This document shows positions 10,640 to 24,300 of a DNA stretch of 64,000 bases, piece by piece. Each line of letters starts with the position of its first letter. Positions within the stretch are counted from its first letter, which is position 1. The stretch is taken from contig CM037864.1 in NCBI GenBank assembly GCA_021292105.1, forward strand, positions 7,368,635-7,432,634. Direction: 5' to 3'. Made by a program: the position numbers and the translations under genes. The notes below the pieces were generated by a model, which was not told where the DNA came from, searched no databases, and saw only the letters and a list, made by a program, of their open reading frames with translations. This stretch comes from Anadara kagoshimensis (taxonomy: Eukaryota; Mollusca; Bivalvia; Arcoida; Arcidae).

Positions 10640-12198
10640 GAATTTTCTTAACTTAAATCGGGGAAACTTTGGCAATATTTTAGGGCACAACAGATAAAAA
10701 GCGCCAACAAAATTAGAATTTATCATCAGTTTTGTGTATGTAATAAGCTTACTGTTTGTCTAGGTTTTTCAGAGAAAGCAAGAACACAAATATTTTGTAG
10801 ATTTTCAATACGACGGGTACAAATCAATCGTTCTTTTACTCACATAAGCCGAGTCTTCCTAAAAATCCCTGTTTCTTGCTTTATATAACCTTGTATGCGG
10901 CGATATAAGCTTAGATGGGGTATCCAATGTTACGTGATGATAACGGAAGAGTTGTCTATTTACGTAGGTTAGTGCAGCGCAAGAAATGATTGATTTTGGC
11001 GTAACTGGATTGACTTAAACGGTTAAATTGATTTAATAAACTAATACGTGAACTATTCTTCTGCAATTTAAATCTTTTTGAAAAAAATGACGTAAATTGA
11101 AACTTTTAAACTCAACAATACCTTTGGGCTACTCTTACGCACCTACGTTAATAATAAGTTCTTACGTCATCATTACGTCACACGAAAGACACCGCCATTT
11201 TGTTAACATTTTTACCATTGTAAACACCCATCCAAAATACGTTTTGGTGTATTAAATGGTGTATTAAAGGGGTTATAATGCATATAATAAACTGAAATTA
11301 ACATTTTTAGCAAAGACTCGGTTCGTGTAAGTATAAATGATAATCAGTGACTTTTAACCGTGCCATTGCCAATCTGTGATATATTTGCGGTGTTCTTTTC
11401 TCTGAAATAGGATAAAAATACAGAAGAGTGATCTTCAATATGACACGTTAAACTCGTGAATATTTTAAAAAATACTGAACAAAATTATTCAAATTTTACA
11501 ATTGTCAGGTTTAAGTCAAGTTAGGAAAATTTTAGTTAAACGGGACCGAATGGTTGTGAAACTGGAGCCAGTGCGTGTATAAAGTCACGATTTTAATACA
11601 AGCAGTAATCCGTGCCTAAATAAGAGCTATCTTGTCTCTTATTTCGTTTGAGTGTGTCACGTTTTTTTATTTTTATTTTCAAGTTTTTACTTTTATACTG
11701 TTACATTGAATTGTAGAACCCTGAGTAGTAATCTTGATGCAGCGGCTATTGCTGAAAATGACAAGATCAACTGACATATCCAAATTTATCCTAAATTATC
11801 AGTAAAGATTACCGTGGGTACATACGTAAATTTCCCTCGGTTATAAAAATCAATAATGAATTTTTAAAAATCATCGAAAGAGGTCATGTTTTAATTCATG
11901 TAAACTGTCATAACCCCAGTTGGCAAAATTCATTCTGAAAAAATGGGCACGTGTTCTGGTTTATATATAAATAAAATGCAAAGAGGGATACTGATATTCT
12001 GATGATGTACTTCCAGACTTCTTGAAATAAGTTCTTATTTCCGTTTTTAGGTATGATTGTTTGGGAATCTTTACACATGGGTACGTTTCGATCAGTCCAG
12101 GGAAACGGAAGTCGGCGCACTCGATATGCGCACTAATTAATTTGTAGCAGTCGAAAAAATATTTGAAATGCAGATATAGACATTTTTCTAATCAAAAT
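10640..12198. other. Intergenic upstream region of the adenylate-kinase-like gene
   Basis: No gene is recognised here. The region must contain the promoter and 5' UTR of the gene starting at 12199, but I see no clear TATA box or CpG cluster. Several GTTACGT / ACGTAA words recur at 10930-11180 but cannot be assigned a role. Confidence 0.5.
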
Positions 12199-12349
12199 AT
12201 GGGTTGTGCACCAAGCAGTGAAACGCCAGTAAGTCCTCGAAAAGGAATTATTCGGCGAGGATCCATATTTAAACGCGAAAAAGTCAGTCTCAAAATTGAT
12301 AAAAATGTTGGATTGACAAAAGGTTTTCCTCAGGTTATTTTCGTGTTTG
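12199..12349 (+). CDS. Adenylate-kinase-like gene, exon 1
   Basis: Encodes MGCAPSSETPVSPRKG through QVIFVF plus one base. Gly2 and Cys3 form a myristoylation/palmitoylation signal, followed by a Ser/Pro- and Arg/Lys-rich linker. The open frame extends upstream to 12163 only through a TTG, so 12199 is the start. Donor GTAAGT, phase 1. Confidence 0.85.
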
Positions 12350-15300
12350 GTAAGTGAAGATAATTTTTCCTGGAATTATGTTTCAGATGTTGGTGACAAC
12401 AGGACCACAAAGTAGCCGAAAATTTTCTTTTTTTCCCTTAACTGAGCCATTGTATTTTTGACATTTGACAACAAAATATTTTTAGCCTAATTTTAATGAA
12501 ATTGCGGGTTTTTATTTATTTAAAAAAAAAAAAATATTGGATCTACCATGAGCAATTGAGAGCCCCAGATAAGAGGCGTATCTATGTAAATACGCTATGG
12601 CTTTTTCGAAATACGATTTAAAATTTTATTAAAGGCGTACCAAAACGCTATTAAATTGCTCACTATTTAACATTTCCAGTTCAACGTGTAACTGTAACCA
12701 TGGTTTTGTAAACAAGTATCAATCCCCGGTATGCTTTCATGCAAGCTTACATTTGTTAAATGTTATAATGATCAAGATGGATGAAAAAATTGAAAACGTA
12801 ATGGAGACAATTCGGGTCGGGAATTGTACTTTAAAATGACGGTCCAGATCAGTTCCGGTCTCCAATCTTACCTTATATCATTTTCTTTTCACCTTTTATG
12901 TTGATCGTCATATCACAAAATGCCGTTTGTTGTGAAAAAGGCTATTATGTGCGCAAACAGTCAGACAGCGGTAGCAACAGTATCAATACGCTTTGGATTT
13001 TACAGCATACACTTTAGAAAAAAAAAGTAGGGGGTAATGACCCTTTATGTCCAATTCTTATCTGGAGCTCTGCAATATTTATCAAATTTTCACTGATAAA
13101 TCAAAAATTAGCTGTAATTTCTTTGAATAATTTTTTTAAATATTGTCTGTTGTATAACATTCAAGAAAACATAAGGTAAACAGTGTGGTGAATTTTTAAC
13201 TTGTCTGAAGCATGATTGTGTAGAAGATTTCAATTTCAATTTTAAATTTTTTCTGTGAATTTAAAATGTTTATGAACTTTATCTATAAAAAACAACAGAA
13301 TTCTTAAAACAATATTGATACACTAGCAAATCAAATCTAGTTGCCATTGTACATAAAATTTAAGTCTATAGCATCATGATCTTAACAACGATGATTGTAA
13401 AGTTCTGTTACAGTAGTACATGTATTGCAAGCATGTTTTAATGCAATTTGCTATATTTCAGAACTTAATTTTCTAAATTTTAAAGGCAGAAGGTAGTTTT
13501 TAAAAAATAAACATCACCGAACTGGTCTGTTTGGTACATTTTAATGTTTTACTTCCACTAAGAAATTTACAAATTATTTTAGAGATTTTTAACAACAAAA
13601 TTTTAACCGGTACATGTATACATAAATATTTTGTTTGACAAATCAGTGGGAAAAGAGATTTCAATTTTTTCTTAAAAAATAATATAATTCAATAATAAAC
13701 ATACTCTACTATATATTCATTAAGTCCTTTAATGCATACAAATCCTCTACTTTCTTTTCTATTGAAAGTTTAAGTTTATTTAGAAAGCAATGTTACTATG
13801 TAAATAAAAGTATAATATACTAGAGTATATTTAAGTCAATATCGGCAAATACACAAGATTCATAGGTTGTTAAAAGAATATTGATTTAAAATGGGGAAAA
13901 TCTGTTTGATTTACAAAATCAGTTCATATATTTATTGTATTTACATTATTGTATTGTCCCATAAGTGTGGTTTAGTTGTAAATTCTATCAATAGATGTCA
14001 TGGGATGTTTGTTTATTTATAAAGCTGAATAATTATTTAAATGTAGAGGAAAAGTTACACTGTATACAATTATACATGAAAAGTTGTATATATATATATA
14101 TATATATAACTTTTATATGCCTCTTTGAAAAACTTTAATAATGATGATAAATATATTTTAAATATTTTGTACATGTACAACTTTTTTTTAATACCCTTTT
14201 GAAAAACTTTAAAAATGATGATAAATATACCAGTATTTTAAATACAGTAACCTGCCTTAAAGGCCACCTCTATATAAGGGTCACCTGCTTATAGAGGCCA
14301 GTAGAATTGTATCCCAATTGTTCTTTCTTCATATTATTTAAACCTGTATATAAAGGTCACCTGCTCATAAAGCCACTTTTACTGGTTCCATTTGGTGGTC
14401 ATTATAGACAGGTTTGACTTTATATTATTACATGTAATGATGTATATAAATTTTATGCATTTTCTGTTGTAAAAATAATACATGTATCATTGACATTGTA
14501 TGAATAATATATAATATGTAAACAGATTTACTGCTATAAAGATGATGGATAATATATGATCAATACCTATGACCTTGATGTCCAACTTGTGGGTTCAAAC
14601 ACCGGCCAGGTCATGCATAATGACTAACATGTTGGATTCTCACTGTCTTCTTTTCTGGCATTCCTTATTAGGAAGACAGATTGTCGATTGGTTCACCCGG
14701 TTGTCAGTATACTGTACCTGGGGAAGCTGAATGCTTGTCAGTGGCATGTACTGACTCTGTGGGACAGCACCTTGAAGCCACTTTGAGTACCGGTACATGC
14801 TATTGTGAGGCAGATCATAAAACACACTTGCACATCTTGATTGATCCACAAATACATCAAACATGTAGCTGAAAAATTCCTGATAGGAAGTTAAACAATA
14901 TAAAAACAACAACAAAATACCAATGATTTTTCAGTGGTTTTATTATACCCCTGTGAACAAAGTATAGTGTGTTATCTTATACATGTATAGGAATCAAGTT
15001 TAATCAACCAGTTCAACTATCTGTCCTGTCTGTTCAACTAACAGTCTGTCTGTCCATCTCAGTAGTGTGTCTGCTCCATAACTTCCACATCTATGGATGG
15101 ATTTTGATCAAATTTGGAATTAATGTATACCAACATGAGACAATGTGTCCCTTATCAAATTTAGGTATGGAGGTCAAATCTTAAGTTTGGTCCTAGTAAG
15201 CAATGGGGGCAGTGGATATTTGTCTCTCAAGAGACTACTTTATTTCATAGAAAAATAATACAATAATATACAATTATGGACTTTTTAGTGGTTGTATATG

Positions 15301-18300
15301 GTGTGATATTCACCGGAAAAATAAATATTGATCGAGGCGACAGCCGAGGTCAATATTTATTTTTCTGGTGAATATCAACCATATATAACCACTAAAAGTC
15401 CATACTGGTTAATATATAATTTAGCCACTGTGGCACTTCGGTTGACAATGTTTTCTCAAACCTGTGACCAGGCAATCTAACTATTTTACCGATGTTAGAT
15501 TTCCCTGCCCACCCTGGTTGATCACACTAAAATTATCCCGCATTAGTTAGATCAATCCGACTTTTTAAGTCTGATTCTATGAAAAAATAAATGTCATTCC
15601 GGATGAGACACACTCAATTACACACTACATTGTAAATCGATAATGCCATAACGTCAACGTTCTATGAAAAAAATAACAAGACACAATCACTTGCGTACAC
15701 TTAATTGATGACGTTCTAATCATTTTACGGAGAACGTCAACAAAAATCGATGACGTACACCGAATTTGATATTCACCGGAAAATCCGTGGTATATGATGT
15801 GAGATCCAATGGTCACGTGTTACCGTTTTAGCCAATCATAAAGATGGAATTTATTAATTATATAATAACAGTATTTATTACACCTCATTAGAAAAATATG
15901 ATACTATCTGTAATTTGATTGGATTGCTGGATCATGTGATCAGGGTGGAGAAAGCATTGTGTATTCCTCTAAAAAACATCATATCCCACCTCTTCGGAAC
16001 ACACCATGACGTCACAATGATAATCGATCACGACGTTCTAGCGTTTGCCTCCGATGAATTCCAATAGAAGAAAAAGCAATGAATTGGAGAAGGACTGATG
16101 TTTTCAGGCTGTCTTTTTAAAAATATTTTTCTTTCTTTCTGTCTTTCTTATTACCATGGTTTTTTTTCGGTATAATAAACATTTAATTGCCTTTGTTTGA
16201 GGGAGATATGAACATTTGTTCCCCCTTAACAAGTCACATTTCCCCCGGGTTTTGCCCTAGGGAAATATTACTTGTTGCGGGTAAACAAATGTTCATATCT
16301 CCCTCATCCAAAGGCAATAAATGCATAATATATATACTTAATATATAAGTATTTTTGTACGGCGTTTCACGATAGTGAACGTGTACTTTGCTATCGCTTT
16401 CTGCCAAGATCTGGCTTCTTTTCTATGAAATTAGTATGCATAGAAATAGTGCGGCTGGTAAATGAACGTGAAGGAAATGTATCTGTTTTATCGTGAAATA
16501 TGTATTCTGAAACGGGTAATGCATTTTGTTACATATGCACATTAGGAATAAATTACCAGAATATATTTCGGAATCTCTATGTTTCCATTCCTGGTAGCCA
16601 AAACCATTGGCTACTAATGTCTAAGGAATTCTTTCAAAAAGTAACCTATTTTAGCAAATTTGTGGAAAAATACAAATGTACTTTAAAAAGGACTATATTT
16701 TCACAAATTTAGAAAATTTGGCTACTAATTATTTCAAATTTGTAGAAACCTAGAATCTACTTAGTAATATATTGCGAGGGGATGCATCCAAAAATTTGTG
16801 CAATCTGGCGAACTGATCTCGTAAATACAATAAAAAGTAGTCCGGGAAGTTTGCGTCCTACCATGTAAAATCATAACTTTTTATGTAATAAACAGCAATG
16901 ACGGGTGGATTTAACTAATTCTTTATGAAATCTACGGTAATTTGAATTTGTTTTAAAGGGTATAATAAAGTATTTTGGTGTTGCGATACTCTGCTACATT
17001 TTAAAACTTATTTATCGATTACATTTGACTTCCGTGAAAGGGAGATAAATCATACAGTGCAATGTGCAAACGATTCGGAAGTAATGAAACGGGAATATTG
17101 TGAATGATAATCAGCAGTTTTTTAAAAACCAGACTTATACAGAAAATTATCCAGTTACATACAAACCCTAGAATGAACCTCCTAAAGCAGCGGTCGGGTT
17201 GGCAAAAACTCTACTTTCTCTTTATCCAAAATGACAAACAACGATCGATCCTGAAGGTACAATTGATAAAACTTTATTAAATTTTAATTACTGATCGTCT
17301 TTTTCATATATTGATGGAATTATTATTTTCTGTCATTTTGTCATTTTTTACTAATCAATACATGGTTTGGTACATTTTTTTTCTTTTTCAAAAACACCAT
17401 CTGTCTAACTATGCATCGATGCCCCCAGGGGGGGGGATTTTCAGTTATATTCATAGTTCTTTTCCAGCACCATTTTCCCAACTACGCCAATCAGCAGCAT
17501 GACAGTGCTATGTTTCTTACACAATATGATTGTATGAAGTTAAGATGAATGTTTTTAAAAAGCACTCAGTTCCCCATATTCAGGTTAATCTTTATAAAGG
17601 TCAAATACTGAGTCAAGTTTAAATCTGCCCTGAGCTTCTCAGACTAACGTTCACTGTAACTTCTTCTAAGTGGATGATGCATAATTGCGTCACTGAGTTT
17701 ATGGCAGATGATGCCCCAGTGCATAATTTGAAGTAAGCTTGGCTAATAGTTCCATCAGTAGCATATGATATTCACATTTTTAACTACTGTTTTAAAAAGA
17801 ATAATATTGGAGAGACACAGTTTCAATAAACTTGTCTAAAATTAGTGTTGAGTTTGTTTTCTTTGCATCCAAAAAGCATCACTACAGTATCGCTTTTACA
17901 AGCGTGCTCCTAAATGTGCATTAAAAAATTGTAATTTTTTAAGCTGATTGTTTCAAATTTTAAATTTTGTTATTGATTGAGGATTGTGTATATTACAGGT
18001 GGACCAGGTAGTGGTAGGGGGAAGATTTTATCTGATGCTGCAGAGGCTTTTGGACTGGTTCTGTTAAACATGGAACGTATACTCATTGATTCCTTATACA
18101 AAATAATGGAGGAAGAAGAAGATATAGATCCATGGAAAAGATCAAACTCATTACAGAAACTTGTCAAGGTGTGTAACCTTCATTTTTTGGTTTTTGCTAA
18201 GGGGCTCGCCACTCACTAGGGTATCACATAATCAATACCTCTTAACATTTCTGCAGAATGTTCATAATGTAATTTTCTGGAATAGCATTGTTTTAAATAT

Positions 18301-21300
18301 ATTTACAATTGAACCCATTTTCCGTCTATGAAAGCTATTTCTCATCATTATCGTAAATTTGCTTCATACGTCTATGAAAACGTATGTTTGACCTTTTTCA
18401 ACTGATGATTTTTTCATCAATGGAAGTAGGTGGGGTCACCTGTCATCCCACTCATGGATGACACCATCCTTCATTGAGATGTGGTAGTATCAATGAAAGT
18501 AGGCGAGGTCACCTGTCATCCCACCCATCAATGACGTCATCCTTCATTGAGGTGTGCTCGAAAGGTTCCATGATGCACTAGAACCAATGGAGTAAGTAAT
18601 TAACAAAATGAAATCTAACAATAGATTTAAGTCCATATAGCAGAATAGATATAAAAAAATGAATTGTAAATATAAGAAATGACACTTCTTTGCTCTTCAT
18701 GTTAAATTTGTGCCCGGAACACCCAGTATCATACTAGCATGAAGTGACCCCAAAACAATGTCATTTCTTAAGTAAAATGTGAACTTTTGTGATTCCATAT
18801 CCATGGAGATATCAATAAATATTGCTCTGAATAACTTCTTCCACAATGTGACATCAAAGAATGTAGGGATGGGTATCAGGCCTTAGATAGAATTTTTAAT
18901 TACACTTGGCACAGTGCCTAGTTGAATAAGAAAACCACTCGGCACTTGGAAATTTAACTCGGCACAGTCACCACAAGTGTAGAAGACAATATTGTGACAT
19001 ACGTGCAAGATTTAATTTTTCGTAAATTGATTATGTACCAGTATTAGAAATAAAAATAACAAAAATACAATTCTGTTGTTTTTTCTTTTATTTGTTATGG
19101 TATGAACTATTTGTTCATTACTGAATCAGCATCTGTTTCTTCTACACTTTCATTACCGGTAAAAGGTTCCAACACTGCATTCAGATCTAGCTGAGGTAGA
19201 TCAGGTAGGTCATCTGGATCCTGAATGTCTGGATCAGGCTCTGCATTTGCAGCTACTTGAGATGTACTTGTACTACTTTGACTTACAATGTACCTTTTAG
19301 TTTTTACATCTGTTAACCAAGTTTTGATTGACAATGAAGGGTCAAATTCCTCAAGTGATACTTCCATATTAGCAATTCGCATTAAGTCAGAAAGTGTGGA
19401 CTGTTTCAGTGAGCTTCTGAAGCTTGTCTTAATACGTTTCATTGCAGAAAAGCTTCTTTCACATTTAGCTGTACTTGGTGAGACAGAAAACATTATTTCA
19501 ACAAGCAACAGCACTGCTGTTAAATCTGCAGGCCTTGCCTGTAAGAAGGAAGTATAAATGTCAAAAGGTGTCATATCTCTCTGCCTATTTAGTCTGACCT
19601 TGAGTTCTAACCACTGATCAGGGATTGCACCCTGCTCGGCTTCTGAGAGTAAAGGTCTAAAGAAATCTACAAGATCTGTAATCTCCTCAATACCAAACTT
19701 TGACAGTGTTGGAAATTTAGGCCACTCAACATGATTGAACACTTTAAACAAACTTATAGGTGGAGATTCTAGTGCCTTAAACCTTTTATCAATATAGCAC
19801 AGAGTACTGTCAATAAAACTATTGAACAAAGTGTCAAAGTGCATGGTTGATTTCGTAATTTTCACTTTCTGTGAGTTAGTTTTGCCACACATAAGTTCTG
19901 AATTGCACAGATTGGATGTTAATTTTGTGGTAAATTCTCCATTACCATCTTTCAATTCCAAAAGATTTAGCAAACAAACCTCAAGTTTAACAGACACATC
20001 ACTTATAAACAAATGGTCATTTTGGAACTGTTTACCAATATCAGATAAAACTTTGGTAACATCAATCATAAAGTGGAGGAACCGAACAAATCTTTCAGAA
20101 CACAATTCCTTTACAATGCCCTTAGCTTTTGCCCGATCTTCACCTTTCCCAATACTAGCAGAATGATTAAAATGATAAACAACAGTCGGGAAACTTTTTT
20201 CTAGTGCAACCAAAGCTCTATGTCGACTAGCAACCCATCTTGTCTTTTGTAACCCTGTCTGTGTGATACTAGCTTCTTCAAGAACTGATGCTATTTCAAC
20301 AAGTTCCCTTCTGCGTTTTGGGGAATAATAATAAAACTTATACACCTGCTGAACAGTAGATTGAAAAGTGGACAAATAAGAAATCCCCTTAACAGCATCG
20401 AGAACTGCTAACTCTAAATTATGAGCAACGCAGTGTATTATGATTAAACCTCTACCTAACCTTTCCTTTTTTTACTACTTACACCGCTTTTACTTCCCAT
20501 CATTACTGAAGCTCCATCAAAATTACACCCAACAATTTTAGAATCAACTTTTTCCCTAGTCAAACCAACATTCTCTAAACCTGTATCTATTCCTTTTAAA
20601 ACACCATCAGAATTTGCAGAAGAAAGAGGAACAATATCAACAAACTGTGTCTTAGGTAGGCCATCCTCTCCAACAAAACGAACATATACAGTTTCTTGCT
20701 CAATAACAGCTGAATCAGTAGAACCATCTGCTAACACAGAAATGAACCTAGCCTTATTAACCAAATCATTGGAAACTTTGGATTTTTCTGTAGTGGCAAT
20801 AGATTTAATCATATTTATACAACCATCAACATTTTGGTACATTGTCCCAAGATCAACTCCATTTTTAACTTGTAAATGACAGAGATTTTTAAATTTAGAA
20901 AAAGACACATTTTCTTTGGCTATATAAAATGCAGTATTAAACAGTGCAGATGTCCTACGTTTTGCGGTTTCATCTAAATTTTTAGACATTTCTACTAATA
21001 ATTTATCAAGAGGGGCCGTTATTTTATTTTCAACATTCCATTTGCCTTCACATGCTATGTGTTTCGCTGACTTTCTATGAAAAACGAGACTTTCTTCTCT
21101 GAAATTACCGCCAGAGCCTGTACCAATAAATAATGTTGATTTTTGGTCCGCAATTAGTGGGTATTTACGACAGTATAAACAAAACATTGTGTCACTATTC
21201 TCATCATAATCTACCCAAGGGAATTTCTTTTTCCATTCAGGATTAAATTTTCTGACTTTCTTTTTAGGCTTATCATGAACTTCGGATTTTTCGCTTTCAG

Positions 21301-24300
21301 TTGCCGGCAACTTTCGTTTTGAAGCGGGTTTAGACATACTTCCACCTGCAACTTGTTCGTGGTCATCGTCAGGATCAACGGGAGTCTGATCGGTGTTTTC
21401 TTCTTTATCGGTTTTTCTTCTTGACTTTAGAAACTCAAAGTCAAACAATACAGCTTGTTTACGCTTCTTTGACATGTTTTACAGACATTTATAAACACTC
21501 GGAACATCGGTTGGATTTTATGTTACGCTAAGTGACTTCCGAATGCGAAACGGTTTTCACATATGATGCAAACGTTCAAATGATTTTGTTGATTCACGCT
21601 TGTAACAGAACGGCAAGATTTTTTTACAATGGGACCCGGATCGTTAAAATTGACCTCCTTATACACGATTTTCCCGACCTACACTAAATTGTCTGTTGTT
21701 TATTAATTGTAATATTATAAGCCCATGATGTATATGTCTGATAAATTTAACTAGGCACAGTGACGAGTGCAATAACAACTTCACTCGTCCCAGTACATAT
21801 TTCACTCGTCAGGACGAGTGGACAAGTGAATAATCGAAGCCCTGGGTATTATCAAAACTTTTGTATCGCAATATATTATGATACTCAGATGCTGTATCAC
21901 GATACGTATCGTAATATATTGTTTCAAAATAGATGAAGGCAAAGAGCCAAGAACCTTTAAACTGTATCAATCAAATATTGTTGTATGGTCTATCATATTG
22001 GTAGATATGCAAAAACTCTGTCTATGCTGTTGGCCATGTTGTTAGTAAATGTTATTATGGATAGAGTTTCATATTTGGCCGTTTCGTATCTGGTTGATAG
22101 CTTTACATATGGCGTAATATTTATATTTGGGTCAGTTGAGTTTATTAAACAAATTGAGTTTGTGCATTAATTAAGAGTCATTCTCTGTAAGGACCAAACT
22201 CCTCTGGAAATCGCATGTCACAGATTTTGAAAATATTTTACCTAAAAAATGGCTACATATAAGAAACAAAGAAAAAATGACCAAACTTAGAATTTTTTAT
22301 ATCGTTTCCATGGTAACCAACCACTAAGAGGCCAATCTCTGGATTTTCGGTCAAATTTGGGTGCGTGTCAAATATGCCGCTAGAATATGCCACTTATGCA
22401 GTTATGATGGTTGTCTTCAATATTTTGTTTTTATTCGGAACTTTGATGGTCATCCTTATCTTTTTCAAGTCAAAACTGTATGATTTTACAAGTTTTCATA
22501 TATTTGGAGTCAATTTTATCAAAAAAAATGCTCTAAAATTGACCTAAACTAGCTGAACTTTGAGATTGATTATTTTAAAAACGCGGGCACTGGAATAGTA
22601 TCACAAACATTTAAGTTATAAGGGAAAGTGGGTTTAACAAAATATCAAAAAATTAGAGTGGTACTTTTTGATTAAAGAAAATAAATCAGTTTCAAAGTTA
22701 CAGAAGTAGCCCTATCAGGGTCCCTTTTTAAGAAAGAATTATCTCCCCTTAGTAAACAATATGATATTTATTTTGTCTTTTTGATATGTTTCATCTTGTA
22801 AGTGCCAAACATTTAATCAATTAGCTATTTTTAAAAAATATGTATATTTACCTATACATATTTTGATAAACATCCTGGTAATAAAGCACAGAAATTATAT
22901 TTGTAATGAACTATTTTAATAAACACTTGAAAAAGTATTTAAATTTTACATGTTTAGAAATTTGTCCCCTTTATCAACAGAATTATCTCCCTTTGTTTAA
23001 TAAGAAATGGAATTTCTTTTCTCTTTGTTACGCTTTTTTTTAATTCCATGAAAAATATTTAATTTTTTGTACTCATAAATATCATGGTTTATTAGAAGTA
23101 TGTTTGAATCTTTATTTATGTTTACAATTTTATTAAATATGCTTTTATTATGTGATTGATTACAAAGCACAGAAACATTGTAATATTCTTATACTTTATA
23201 GGATTTTTTTAACAACTGGTTGGTGAATTTGGTTAAAGCTTGTTAACTATATACACTGTCTTGTCAATACAATTTTGGTTAATAATAGTTTTAATCTTTA
23301 GATGGAGTTATGTTTGAATGTTTTCTATCTTATAATATCATAGACTTGAGTTCAGTAATGGTGTTTAACGTCCCAGTGGTTGGCGAAAGAATAGGTAGTA
23401 CCAAACTTCAGGTAAAGGGATAGACATGGTCGGGGTTCAAACCCACGACCTCCCTCTTACTGAGAGAGCATTTTACCAACTGAGCTACAGCAGTGGTATA
23501 TATTATGATAGAAAAACCTGTAATGTTTATTAATTAAAGGCTCTAATAGATTTCAATAGATGCATGTTTACTTAATGTTTGCTTACGAGCAATATCATTT
23601 TAATTAGATCATGTTTATTTGTAAAGCTGCAACAACTGTAGGAAAATAGCATGCTTTGTTTAAAATGAGAAACTGTAATTAACCAAAATTTTAATGACAA
23701 GACAGTGTATATAGTTAACAAAGTTTAACTAAATTCCCAAACCAGGTGTTAGAAAATTCTTATAACGTATAAGAATATTACAAAGTTTCAGTGCATATTT
23801 ATTAAAACTGTAAACATATATAAAGATTCAAACATACAACTAATAAGCCATGATATTTATGAGTGCTAAAAATTAGATATTTTTCATGGAATTAAAAAAA
23901 AGTGCTACCAAGAGAAAAGAAATTCCATTTCTTGGTAAATAAAGGGAACTAATTCTGTTGATAAAGGGGACAAATTACTAAAAATGTAAAATTCAAATAC
24001 TTTTTCAAGTGTTTAATAAAATGGTTCATTACAAATATACTTTTTGAGCTTTACTGCCAGGATTTTAATCAAAATATATATAAGTTAATATACATATTTA
24101 AAAAAATAACTAATTGATTAAATGTTTGGCACTTACAAGATGAAACATATCAAAAAAGCAAAATAAATATCATATTGTTTACTAAGGGGAGATAATTCTT
24201 TCTTAAAAAGGGACCCTGATAGGGCTACTTCTGTAACTTTGAAACTGATTTATTTTCTTTAATCAAAAAGTACCACTCTAATTTTTTGATATTTTGTTGA

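Noticed and set aside
12163-12198. Upstream start for the kinase-like protein (MKCRYRHFSNQN)
   Set aside because: That frame opens with TTG, not ATG, and would hide the MGC acylation signal. 12199 is the first in-frame ATG.
19107-20375. A separate host gene of 422 codons
   Set aside because: It is the C-terminal half of the hAT transposase, in continuity with the frame at 20456-21475 apart from one frameshift and inside the same terminal inverted repeats.
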